DNA of 64,000 nt from Durusdinium trenchii (lineage: Eukaryota > Sar > Dinophyceae > Suessiales > Symbiodiniaceae). The translations under genes were made by a program, and so were the position numbers. The stretch spans positions 687,203 to 751,202 of the forward strand of contig CAXAMN010001447.1 in assembly GCA_963970005.1 (NCBI GenBank). Direction: 5' to 3'. Positions 24,759-34,812 of the stretch are shown one piece after another. Every line of letters begins with the position of its first letter. Positions within the stretch are counted from its first letter, which is position 1. The notes below the pieces were generated by a model. That model had not been told where the DNA came from and ran no database searches. It was given only the letters and a program-made list of their open reading frames with translations.

Positions 24759-26313
24759 TGGACTATAGAAGACTTACCTACATCCAGGAGTCAAAAAGGG
24801 GTGCCTATAGAACATCGACTAGACGGGACTACGCACCACCCAACTCCATGTGACTCTTGGTAGGATATAATTTCCACACATTGGGTTCATGACTCATGTC
24901 TATCTCGACTCTGCCAGTCCCCTGGGATGGTCTTGACTGGATGGATGGATGGAAAGGGCGTCGTCCCCAGCCTCATCTGGGTCCCCACCGGCGGCATAGC
25001 CCAAGGCCTGACCGGCACGAAGCCGAAGGTGCCCAAGGCGCGAAGCGGCACATGAAGGGTGCTGAGAAGGACTGAGCGGAGGGGCCTCTGAAGAGGTGCT
25101 GAAGGAAAAGCTTTTAGAATTCAAAACATGTGAAAAACAGGGAGGTGCAACCGGGTGCAACTCTTACTCTACTCTTACCATCACAGTTCGATGTGTTCAT
25201 TTGTTGATTTGTACGAAAGTTTGGATCAAGAATCAGGTTCCTTTTCAGGTTGCACATCAAGCCTCAGATCCAATGGCTGGAGACCACCGCCAGGTGGTCA
25301 AGTCAAACTTTGTGCCTCATGAATATGTTTTATCAGTTAACCAGTTAACCAGTTTGACCCTAGTTCCTTATGGTTTCCCTTCTGGTTTCCCTTAGTTCCC
25401 TTAACCACCTTGTTTATCTTGAAGGGATCTTTGAGTTGACCAGTTAACCTTCTCTTTCTGCCCAAGGGCCTTCTTCACTGGTCTACCAGATCGAACTGGG
25501 GTTCCAAGCGACAAAAGCTCCAGTCACACAGCTCCACCAGTGGAGCCACATGTCTTGACGTTCCGTTTTCAAAAAACCAGATGATGATGACATGAAGACG
25601 CTTCAACAAAGACTCTGTCTGATACAATATCTCCCTCATCCAGGAGCCTTTGTGGCATGATCAACTGCCCACCAAGTACACGGCCGAGGACGGCGGAATC
25701 CGACACGTCCCACCTCTGCTTGATCGCGGCTCTTCAGCAGAAGATCACCCTCAGCGGGGGATGGGGACGTACTTGAAGCGGACTGGGATGGGGGGTGCCT
25801 CTACTTATCAGGCTTGGTTTGGGCTAGCTGTCCGGCTTGGGGAACGCTAGCTGCGGAGCGAACCCCGAAGAGCTCCCTGTTTGGACTCCATCTTCGCTCC
25901 TGGAAGGCCCTGCCGCTCCCTGATCGACACCATCTGAGAAAGCACGGCCGTCTGAACACAGGGCCGTCCCGGGAGGTTTGGACCCACATGGTGTCCATGC
26001 CGTCTTCTTCCAAGTGGCATTCCTTTTTGGATCTGTCTCTGCTATCTGCGAACGCACTTTGCTTGCACTTGCTCCAGCTATGTCATCTGCCTTGCTACCA
26101 ACAATTCCACTGTAAGAAGCAGAAGACGACACCTTTAAAAACCGTCGACTATGCGAATCGCTCAACTGGTATGACCAAGCTCTCATATAGAGACTCATGT
26201 GACAATGTAAGTGAGATCCTGACAAAGCAAACTTTGCACCCCTCCATCAAATTCTAGAATTCTCCTTCTGAGCGACCAGTTTCAAATTTTCCTGGAAAAG
26301 TCCTCCGACCAAC
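24759..26313. other. non-coding stretch, no gene recognised
   Basis: GGAGTCAAAAAGGGGTGCCTA at 24787 with CCATGTGACTCTTGG at 24846 is a possible worn DX4. GATG repeats lie at 24939-24952. TTAACCAGTT is duplicated in tandem near 25337-25355. No gene is seen. Confidence 0.4.
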
Positions 26314-26397
26314 AGAGATTGAAGAACGCTAGTTCGACTATCCCATAGGTACCCCCAGGTGAGTAGGGTCCTTTCTCAACCAACGTAATCACCTCTC
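26314..26397 (+). mobile_element. DX12 element
   Basis: AGAGATTGAAGAACG, GACTATCCC, GGTACCCCCAGGTGAGTAG and GTCCTTTCTCAA, closing with ACCTCT. The same order occurs at 37.31, 39.66 and 43.38 kb, all in this orientation. Confidence 0.65.
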
Positions 26398-26506
26398 AAG
26401 AAGGATGGCCTCTCCATTTTTCTACGGACCCCCAAATAGATAGAAAAAACAAGATGGAACCCACGAACCCGAATGCAAACACGATCGAAAAACTAATATG
26501 TCCAAA

Positions 26507-28166
26507 GGACACTCTTGTAGGACACTCTTGCGGGACACTCTGTAGGACACTCTTGTGGGCCACTCTTGTAGGAAACTCTCGTGGGACACTCTTGTAGGAC
26601 ACTCTTGTGGGACACTCTTATAGGACACTCTTGTGGGACACTCTTGTGGGACACTCTTGTGGGACACTCTTGTGGGACACTCTTGTAGGACACTCTTGTG
26701 GGACACTCTTGTGAGACACTCTTGTAGAACACTCTTGTGGGTCACTTGCAGGACACTCTTGTGGGACACTCTTACACGACACTCTTGTAGGACACTCTTG
26801 TGGGACACTCTTGTAGGACACTCTTGTCGGAAACTCTTGTGGGACACTCTTGTGGGACACTCTTGTGGGACACTCTTATAGGACACTCTTGTGGGACACT
26901 CTTGTAAGACACTCTTGTAGGACACTCCTGTACGACACTCTTGTAGGACACTCTTGTGGGACACTCTGCGGGACACTCTTGTGGGACACTCTTGTGGGAC
27001 ACTCTTCTAGGACACTCTTGTGGGACACTCTTGTAGGACACTCTTGTGGGATACTCCTGTAGGACACTCTTGTGGGGCACTCTTATAGGACACTCTTGTG
27101 GGACACTCTTGTGGGACACTCTTGTAGGACACTCTTGTGGGACACTCTTGTGGGACACTCTTGTGGGACACCTTGTGAGACACTCTTGTCGGACACTCTT
27201 GTGGGTCACTTGCAGGACACTCTTAGGAAACTCTTGTGGGACACTCTTCTAGGACACTGTTGTGGGACACTCTTGTGGGACACTCTTGTAGGACACTCTT
27301 GTGAGACACTCTTGTAGAACACTTGTGTGGGTCACTTGCAGGACACTCTTGTGGGACACTCTTACACGACACTCTTGTAGGACACTCTTGTGGAACACTC
27401 TTGTAGGACACTCTTGTAGGAAACTCTTTTGGGACACTCTTGTGGGTCTTGTGGGACACTCTTATAGGACACTCTTGTGGGACACTCTTGTGGCACACTC
27501 TTGTAGGACACTCTTGTGGGACACTCTTGTGGGTCACTCTTGTAGGAAACTCTTGTGGGACACTCTTGTAGGACACTCTTGTGTGACACTCTGTGGGACA
27601 CTCTTGTGGGACACTCTTGTGGGACACTCTTGTAGGACACTCTTGTGGGACACTCTTGTGGGACACTCTTGTGGGACACTCTTGTAGGACACTCTTGTGG
27701 GATACTCGTGTAGAACACTCTTAAGGGACACTCTTGTGAGACGCTCTAGTGGGACACTGTTGTGGGACAGTCTTGTACGACACTCTTGTGGGACACTCTT
27801 GTAAGACACTCTTGTGGGACACTCTTCTGGGACACTCTTGTAGGACACTCTTGTAGGACACTCTTGTGGGTCACTCTTGTGGGGCACTCTTGTAGGACAC
27901 TCTTGTGGGACACTCTTCTGGGACACTCTTGTAGGACACTCTTGTAGGACACTCTTGTGGGACAGTCTTGTGGGACACTCTGTGGGACACTCTTGTGGAA
28001 CTCCTTGTGGGACACTCTTGTAGGATACTCTTGTGGGACAGTCTTGTAGGACACTCTTGTGGGACACTCTTGTGGGACACTCTTGTAGGACACTCTTGTG
28101 GGATACTCTTAAGGGACACTCTTTTGAGACACTCTAGTGGGACACTGTTGCGGGACACTCTTGTGG
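26507..28166. repeat. 13-bp tandem array, about 128 units
   Basis: The unit GGACACTCTTGTR is repeated over 1660 bp with point changes and a few short units. G and A alternate at position 13. Larger blocks are duplicated: the rare string GGGTCACTTGCAGGACAC followed by CTTACACGACAC occurs at about 26736 and again at about 27326, and GACAYTCTAGTGGGACACTG-like text occurs near 27743 and 28125. As 13 is not a multiple of 3, three units make 13 codons and several frames stay open on both strands. Confidence 0.97.
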
Positions 28167-28286
28167 CTCCCCAGATACTCCGCGTACTAAAGTTGTACTA
28201 CAAGGTCGCCAGTTCTCAGCTTCCAGCTCCCCAGATACTCCACGTACTACAGTTGTACTACAAGGTCGCCAGTTCTCAGCTTCCAG
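28167..28286. repeat. 60-bp tandem, two copies
   Basis: Two nearly identical 60-bp units starting CTCCCCAGATACTCC and ending CTCAGCTTCCAG, directly abutting the 13-bp array. Confidence 0.95.
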
Positions 28287-28293
28287 CTCCACC

Positions 28294-28580
28294 GGACAAA
28301 TCGCACTCTCGCCTGCATTTCGCGCACTCAACACGCACGATCTCCGCAGAGGGTTGCGCGCGCGTGGGACAAATCGCACTCTCGCCTGCATTTCGCGCAC
28401 TCGACACGCACGATCTCCGCAGAGGGTTGCGCGCGCATGGGACAAATCGCACTCTCGCCTGCATTTCGCGCACTCGACACGCACGATCTCCGCAGAGGGT
28501 TGCGCGCGCATGGGACAAATCGCACTCTCGCATGCATTTGGTGCACTCGACACGCACGATCTCCGCAGAGGGTTGCGCGT
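28294..28580. repeat. 73-bp tandem, four copies
   Basis: Units start GGACAAATCGCACTCTCGCC at 28294, 28367, 28440 and 28513. The last one ends early. CpG-rich. Divergence between copies is only a few bases. Confidence 0.95.
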
Positions 28581-28684
28581 CAAATCTCCAAAACGAGCGT
28601 TTCGTACGAGACTTCCTCAAAAACTCACCCGTCAAAGTCTGCAAAACGAGCGTTTCGTACGAGACTTCCTCCAAAAGTCAAGCG
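28581..28684. repeat. 52-bp tandem, two copies
   Basis: CAAAACGAGCGTTTCGTACG followed by AGACTTCCTC is repeated at a 52-bp spacing (units at 28581 and 28633). Confidence 0.9.
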
Positions 28685-28820
28685 GAAACACCCATCGGAG
28701 CACACACATCACGCAGCCCTGCCAAGCAGTTTCGCGATTCCAGCCCCTCCAAACAACATCCGCTCACATGCCAATCCCAATGGGACAGCGACATTCACCT
28801 CTACCACAACTCACAACCTC

Positions 28821-29001
28821 ACGATTCCCTGCGCCTGCCACGAATCTTTCCCCATCCACACGTCTAACGCGCACAAAGTACTGCGCCTGCCACGAAATGT
28901 CACCTCCCTCACACCTCGCAACCTCACGATTCCCTGCGCCTGCCACGAGAATTGCACTTCCACGCTTCAAAGCCCCCCCCGAAGTCCTGCGCCTGCCACG
29001 A
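28821..29001. repeat. degenerate 52-53 bp array
   Basis: CTGCGCCTGCCACGA occurs at 28829, 28881, 28934 and 28987, spaced 52, 53 and 53 bp, with diverged sequence between. CCTCACGATTCC precedes two of the four. The period equals that of the neighbouring 52-bp tandem although the sequence differs. Confidence 0.8.
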
Positions 29002-29768
29002 AAAGTGACAATATCATCGCATGTGAGCTTCAACAAAATTTGCATCACACCACACGTTTGGAATGATTTCGACCCGTTCAGAGCACACTCCCATCCATCA
29101 AAATCGCCATTTCAGCTGAGACTTGTCACGAAAACAGAGCTTCGATGCCACACCCTGAAACGCAAATCCCAATGGCACGGCCACATCCAACACCCCAAAA
29201 ACACGACTCTCCAAACGCTAATCCCAATGGAACTGCGCCGTAATCTGCGGATCTCACAAAACGCTGCGCCTGTGCAGCGAAGTGCATCACGTTTCTTGCG
29301 CGACATGTCCGTGTCACGCAAATCACAATGGAATAGCGGCGCAAACTGACACGTGACACATCCAGGCAAAGTCACTTGCAAAAGCTGCCCCCAATGGCAG
29401 CAAATTTGAGACGCGACGACGACGAGAGACGACGACACGACGCAAGCCACGCGAACACAGCTCCAACCCCCAGACCCCCAACTATAAACGGGAACCCTTC
29501 GCTACGCATTCGGGAAAAAGTAGATGATCTCCCCTCACAACCTATTGGAAACCATGTGGACCTCTCCACACCTAACCAGGGGACCTCTCCACACCATACC
29601 ACCAGACCCACCGCCGCTCAGCTCGCCACCAGCGGCTCTTCAGGTCTTCTGGTCGCCCTGGTCACCGACCGACTCCGCGTTTCCGCGTCGGGCCCTCGCC
29701 CTCGCCGACCGTCCTTCAGATCCGGAACCGATCCTTCGGTCCAAGGCCATGTCCAAAAAGATGGCCAA

Positions 29769-29833
29769 AACCTCCATGTCCAACGCCATAGAAATCATCA
29801 TGGACATGGTGTTGGACATGATATGAACCTCAA
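29769..29833. repeat. imperfect hairpin
   Basis: ACCTCCATGTCCAACGCCAT pairs with ATGGTGTTGGACATG and GAACCTC on the right. It could be a worn TIR element. Confidence 0.5.
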
Positions 29834-30138
29834 AGATGATTTGCATATTATGAATTCAATCGAACTCCATCTTCCGCATCTCGGTCCCGGCAAAGGGCGC
29901 CGGTGCGCCGCCGCCTGCGGGCGCGCTTCTCCCTGACGACCTTCACGTCCGCCTCCACGGCCTCACGGCGCCTGCGCTGCGAACCGACGGAGGGAGCAAC
30001 GACGGGGGGTCGACCTAGCCAACCCACCCGAAGAAGAACGGAGACCGAAGAAACATCGAGGAGGGCGGACGGAGTACGAGGTCAACGTTAGATGTCGGAG
30101 TTCCAGAGACCCTCCAGGGGGTATGATTTGTTGGTTTG

Positions 30139-30158
30139 GTGTGTGTGTGTGTGTGTGT
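30139..30158. repeat. (GT)n microsatellite
   Basis: Ten GT units. Confidence 0.95.
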
Positions 30159-30476
30159 TCCGTTTGCAATCTAGCTGGTGCGTCCATGTGTCAATTACAA
30201 GTACCGAAGCTGTTGACTCTTTTGGGGGGAACATGGTGGACTTGACTTGGAGCTACTGTAAGTCATCTACCTAATCTACCTCCCTCTTCTGCAGCACCTG
30301 TGACGCACCCAGCAGGCTGCCACCCGTATTGAAAGAACCACTGACCGTCCCTGCTACAAAATCCCTGCCAGCCGGCACCCAACACCCAAAGCACAGATTC
30401 AAAATGAAGAACAAGTTCAAATTGAGAGGCTATATTGGAGTCTATTGGAGGAGTAGAACAAAAGGCGCATGTTTTG

Positions 30477-30573
30477 CCCACACATGTATGCCATATATGC
30501 CTATATACATTGACCCCCTTTCAACCACCCCAACTGATCGGCATCTCTTCCACAACTGATCGGAGTGTTGGGA
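30477..30573 (-). mobile_element. DX2 element
   Basis: CCCACACATGTATGCCATAT, then CATTGACCCCC, CAACCACCCCAACTGATCGG and closing GGAGTGTTGGG. On the opposite strand this is the DX2 order (CCGATCAGTTGGGGTGG, GGGGTCAATG). Confidence 0.65.
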
Positions 30574-31723
30574 GTGGAATACCCCTCTCAAATGCGAGGA
30601 TGTTTCTCTTTCCAACTGGGACTCCCAAACGTGGGCGACGAGATGCTGGGAGGCATCGCCTGCAGACGCGAGCGCGACAGCGTCGCGCGTAACTCGGTGT
30701 TCGGATCGTGCGCGCCAGAGGCTGATTCCCTTGCGCGAGCTGAGGGGTGTGGGAGGTAAATCAGATGCGATGGCTACTAACATGGTCTGTTCTTCTGTCT
30801 AGTTCACGGAAAATAGTTCTAGTTCACACCTTTTGAACTGACACAATCGCAGAATTACAGTTGACACCAAACAAAAACTGCACCTTTGCTCAAGGAGATT
30901 CCCCATGCCGAATCAGCCAAGTCAGTGATGCGCAACACCAACATCACCTGTTATCCGATCCGCAAAAAGCCATCACAACCACAAGAACGAACCTCCTTCC
31001 CCATGCAAAAACATCCACCCAGTTCCTCATCCAAACATCTACCCAGTTCCTCAGCGCCGCTGGGCCGGGTGCGCCAGACCTGAGACCACCAACGTCTCAC
31101 GCCCGAGAGGACCGAGCCTCGAGCCCTTCCTGTGGATGCTCCGGTACCGGTGGGTTCAGCCGCTTGGGTTCCGGTAGCATAGGCCGCTGCAGCACGGGGA
31201 GCGCCAGTAAGAGGTCCTGCGGGTCGGAGCGGGTCGAGCTGCGGGATCTGGGGGAGGGTTGGAGGGTTGGAGGGTTGGAAGAGATGGCCTAGGTGTTTCT
31301 CCGTTTTGCCCAGCTGGAGAAAGGAGGATGGAAGTGGAATTGGTCATCAGAACTGCAGTGCTGAGGTGAAGATTGTCACTTGGTGCTTCCATGTGGTTCC
31401 TTTCTTGATGTGCCAAGAGAGGTTGAGAGACCTGAACTGGGACCCGATATATTATAGTGATATATACATATGTGGCTAGGGCTGTTGCACCTCTCTAGGT
31501 GGTCTGTGTTTTTTGCTGGTCGGTGAAGGGGCTGGTGGTGTTGGGGCTGGCCAAGAAGGGTGGCCCGAAGGCCGTTGGTGGTGTTTCTATGTTGAGTAAA
31601 ACAACATCTGGTACACTCCCTGATGACCATGAAATCCTCTACAAACAGGTGGGTGTCCACTTTCATGATGAATTCAGGTGATTTGATTATTTGTTGAAGA
31701 AACCTAAATAATATACAAATATA

Positions 31724-31802
31724 TACCAGCACCCTCCAACAGGTCTCCTCTAAAGGCTTTTGCAGACTTATAAGTCGCAGGTGGTGACCTGTTGGAGGGT
31801 AT
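31724..31802 (+). mobile_element. DX1 element
   Basis: The inner arms ACCCTCCAACAGGTC and GACCTGTTGGAGGGT are a perfect inverted pair. The outer CCAG is present on the left only. The body AAGGCTTTTGCAGACTTATA then AGTCGCAGGTG is typical. Confidence 0.75.
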
Positions 31803-32374
31803 TCACACTCACACATGTATCGTGCTCCCCCAAAGACAACATGCCACGTCCATTCAGCATGTTGCAGGGTCTTTTCACCGTAGACTTCATGGGCACCTTT
31901 CTCGTGACCGTGATCGCTTTTTGGACCCGACCGTCCGACCGTACGACCGTCCCCAGGTTGGCCTGTGGGGTTCGAGGGAGCAAACCTTCTCGAAGATAAG
32001 CTTCCAGCCAAGATTGACACCTCAGAGCTTCCCCAACCATCCCACGAGTCGCTCGAGCGACGCCCGAACGAAGGGCGCCGAAGCGGGGGTCGGGGCGTCA
32101 GCTGTGTGCTCTAGGCGTCCCCGAAGACAACGGTGCGGAGCAACTGGAGCCCTTATAGGGTCCAGGTACCTCTTGAGAGTATTCAGTGAGAATGGTCTTG
32201 GGGGTCAAAGAACATCCGATTCGGATGGTCCTGCACCCCTAGAAAAAGGGGATGCCCCCACGGTTCTCTGGGGGGCTCCAAGGAAACGAAGAGGGAGTAT
32301 GAGAGAGTGTCCCGTCCCATGATCGATTCGAGCAATTCTTCATGGTGGTGATCCACCATGGACCTTTGGTGTTC

Positions 32375-32470
32375 CCTGGCAGTCCAGTCGACGAAGAGAC
32401 GGACGAATGGTCTGACGAGTTCGGTGACCCGAGTCAGATCGGAAGATGCGAAAGACTTCAGTCGGTCAAG
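32375..32470 (-). mobile_element. DX6 element, 5' end missing
   Basis: CCTGGCAGTCCAGTCGACGA on the left and AGACTTCAGTCGGTCAAG on the right. The reverse complement aligns with DX6 (TTGACCGACTGAAGTC, GGGTCACC, AGACCATTCGT, GTCGACTGGACTGCC). Confidence 0.65.
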
Positions 32471-32479
32471 CCCTGAACC

Positions 32480-32605
32480 TCCAAGGACTTAGTCGAACTG
32501 GACTTAGTCTTTAGTCGAACTGGACCTCCAAGGAAGATGTTTAGGCTGGGGCCATTGGTCTTCAGTCAGTCTTTAGTCTTCAGTCAGTCGAACTGGACTG
32601 AAGAG
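32480..32605. repeat. GTCGAACTGGAC cluster
   Basis: TTAGTCGAACTGGAC occurs twice, followed by CTTCAGTCAGTC motifs and a third GTCGAACTGGAC. It is probably worn DX6-like debris. Confidence 0.5.
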
Positions 32606-32626
32606 TCGGGTAAACAAGGTCCCTAT

Positions 32627-32672
32627 AGGTCGTGGGCTGGGGCCAGCCAGGTGACACCTGCCAGGTGATCAA
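32627..32672 (-). mobile_element. DX15 fragment
   Basis: GGTCGTGGGCTGGGGCCAGC then CAGGTGACACC. Reversed, it matches the left half of the DX15 copy at 63.06 kb. Confidence 0.5.
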
Positions 32673-33144
32673 CCATGGACCTTTGGTGTTTGAAGGTGTT
32701 TGCAGATGTGGACATCCCGGTCTGCTGAGACTTGGTGGTTTCCTCAGAAACCAGCAACCACGCGGCCCCCTTTGCATCTGTGTCTCAACTTGCAAAAGAA
32801 AAAAAGCGTTCTGTTTTGGAGTTGAAGCACCTGGATTCTAGATGGAACTCAGTCTGCTTCTTCCTTCTTCTCACACCCGCGGCACGCTTGGCGGCACTCT
32901 TGTTGGCACAACACGATGATGATGAACTCCTACACACGGCCCTGAGCTGCAAAACAATTGGACAGGAAGTATTTGCCTTGGCTCCAAAAGCACCATATGG
33001 ATCCGTATGGATCCATAGAGGTCTTGATCAAATCCACCAGCCATGACAGCCAGCCATGCCGAGCAAGCTGGGCTCGAGGCGTTGCAGAAGTGGGGCAGGT
33101 CGGCAGGGCACCACTCAAGGCACCTGGTAATACCACGTGCTGTA

Positions 33145-34812
33145 CTAGTCTGGCTCCTGATCAAAACGTTGCTTGAAGCCATCTTCAGTATACGACATGG
33201 CTTTTGCTAGCTTGTGTGTCTCATTCCTCTCCAAAAGGACGCGCAAGCGGGAGGACAAGCGCTGATAGCTGTACGAAAAGATCTGAGGAAATCGGCTGAT
33301 CATGTCCTCGACGTCGGATGCTTCCATGGCCGCTGCAAGCAAAGCGTACTTGGGCTTAAGGTTTTGCTCGATACTCAAACCAAGGATTTGAGGAAGTGTG
33401 GCTATTGCCTTCACAACTTGCTCCTTGCTGAGCCCGATGGCCAAAAGCCATTGAACTGTCGGCTTCAAGTTCTGCTCGATGTTGCAAGAAAGGATTTGAG
33501 GGCAAATTACTATTACCTTCACAACTTGATCCTGGCTAAGCCCAAAATTCAGCAGCCACTGAGTTTTTGGCTTTAGGTTCTGCTCGCTTCTGCAGCTAAG
33601 GATTTGAGGATGCCTTGCTACTGCCTTCGCAACTTGAGCGTTGCTTAGTCCCATGTTGAATAGCCACTGTACTCTTGGCACCAAGTTCTGATCGATACTC
33701 AAACTAAGAATTTGCGGAACATGTGCAATGACCTTCCCAACTTGAGCCTTGGTCAGCCCCATGTTTAAGAGCCACTGAAGTGTTGGGTTCATCTTGTCCT
33801 CAACACTGTAGTCAAGGAGACCAGGACGTTTGACTGTGGCCTTCACAATTTGAGCCTTGCTGAGCCCAATGTCGAGCAGCCATTGCATCACGGGTTGCAC
33901 CTCCCTTTCGATGGATTTTCCAGTCAAAGACGCACGTTTTTCAATGAGTTTGATATCTTTCGGACTGAACCCTTGATGTTCCAAATACTGTGAGATCTCC
34001 TCTGTGGTGTTGCCATCTGTCAAGGCTATAGCTCTTTGTAGGAACTTCTCTGCCTTTCCTGACAGCTTCATAGACCTTCTCTTTGCGTGACGGCCTAGAC
34101 GCTTTGCTACTTGAGGGGACAGAACCTCCTCAAGTCCTCGTAGCGCCTGCGTCAGCATATCCCTCAGCGTGGCATCCAGGGATGAACTGTTGCGTGAATG
34201 CCACGGACAAGCCCTGATTTGAAGAATGTGATCCTTCAGTGGACCGCTGTGGGTGTGGCTGATGCGAAGGACACATGACCCTGGAGGCCCAAAAGCTAAC
34301 AAGGCTTTATTCTTCATCTGCTTGCTGGTCTGGTCCTCCCTTTTCGCATGGCCCAAACCACCATCATATTCCACAAAGAGGGCAGCATTTGGATCTTTGA
34401 GCACTCCATAGGCCACCAGATCTGGCTCTAGAGAGTTTTCGCCCCCTCCTTTGGCAGATGGAAAGCTCCGGAAGAGCTCCCAAACGGGTGTCTCTGGCAT
34501 CAAAAGCACCGCTAGCTGCGACAACACCTTCGCACGCGCAACACCTCCGCTGTCCACACGTGTCCGCGGCCATCCACGTTGCCACCACGCCGGTGGAACC
34601 GAGGTGGGCCGCAACTGCAGCGGGGCTGCTGCAGCAAGCAGAATGAACACCAACGCCAACACCAACGGCCATCGCCAACGACCACGCGTCTTTAGCACAC
34701 TGAGCATGCAGGTGGGGAAGATCGTGTTCGTTTCGCGACGAGCTGAAATTGCGGGAAGTGTAGGACATTGTAGGACTGATCTACCAGGAGCAATGTGTCT
34801 TCCATGAATCAT
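33145..34812 (-). CDS. mTERF-repeat protein, probably plastid-targeted
   Basis: A 555-residue intronless frame. Five 36-residue mTERF-like repeats span residues 305-485 (pattern QWLLxxGLSKxQVxKxI...PQIL..SIEQNL.P), followed by a worn sixth (486-530). In known mTERF proteins such helical repeats bind nucleic acid in organelles. Residues 130-186 hold PDLVAYG, FVEYDGG and a Lys-rich KQMKNKALLAF followed by VLRISHTH. This acidic/basic layout resembles the RAP/VSR-like nuclease-fold block often fused to dinoflagellate mTERF repeats (inference; activity not shown). Residues 46-64 are strongly hydrophobic after Arg/Lys, as in a signal peptide. It fits Met36 (ATG at 34707-34705) as the real start, with the basic segment 66-95 as a transit peptide. 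The first ATG is at 34812. At DNA level the repeats have a 108-bp period. No intron, spliced-leader relic or neighbouring gene is seen. The family call is secure; targeting and the start are not. Confidence 0.88.
   Translation of the reverse strand: MIHGRHIAPGRSVLQCPTLPAISARRETNTIFPTCMLSVLKTRGRWRWPLVLALVFILLAAAAPLQLRPTSVPPAWWQRGWPRTRVDSGGVARAKVLSQLAVLLMPETPVWELFRSFPSAKGGGENSLEPDLVAYGVLKDPNAALFVEYDGGLGHAKREDQTSKQMKNKALLAFGPPGSCVLRISHTHSGPLKDHILQIRACPWHSRNSSSLDATLRDMLTQALRGLEEVLSPQVAKRLGRHAKRRSMKLSGKAEKFLQRAIALTDGNTTEEISQYLEHQGFSPKDIKLIEKRASLTGKSIEREVQPVMQWLLDIGLSKAQIVKATVKRPGLLDYSVEDKMNPTLQWLLNMGLTKAQVGKVIAHVPQILSLSIDQNLVPRVQWLFNMGLSNAQVAKAVARHPQILSCRSEQNLKPKTQWLLNFGLSQDQVVKVIVICPQILSCNIEQNLKPTVQWLLAIGLSKEQVVKAIATLPQILGLSIEQNLKPKYALLAAAMEASDVEDMISRFPQIFSYSYQRLSSRLRVLLERNETHKLAKAMSYTEDGFKQRFDQEPD

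Larger units (their letters stand above)
29002..30476. other. non-coding stretch, first part G-poor
   Basis: To about 29400 the plus strand is strikingly poor in G and carries AATCCCAATGG-type motifs (29165, 29220, 29321, also 28773). Beyond that no gene is recognised. A (GT)n run lies at 30139-30158. Confidence 0.5.

Noticed and set aside
26422..28093. Long frames on both strands across the 13-bp array, giving 13-residue repeat peptides
   Set aside because: They arise because 13 is not a multiple of 3 and the unit has no stop in most frames. Open frames exist on both strands at the same place, with no flanking non-repeat coding sequence.
26507..28166. CRISPR array
   Set aside because: The repeats are contiguous with no spacers, and the window is eukaryotic.
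28354..29349. 331-codon plus-strand frame
   Set aside because: It starts inside 73-bp tandem repeats whose period shifts the frame at every copy, is very rich in Arg, Ser, Thr and His, and has no domain. The scarcity of G explains the lack of stops.
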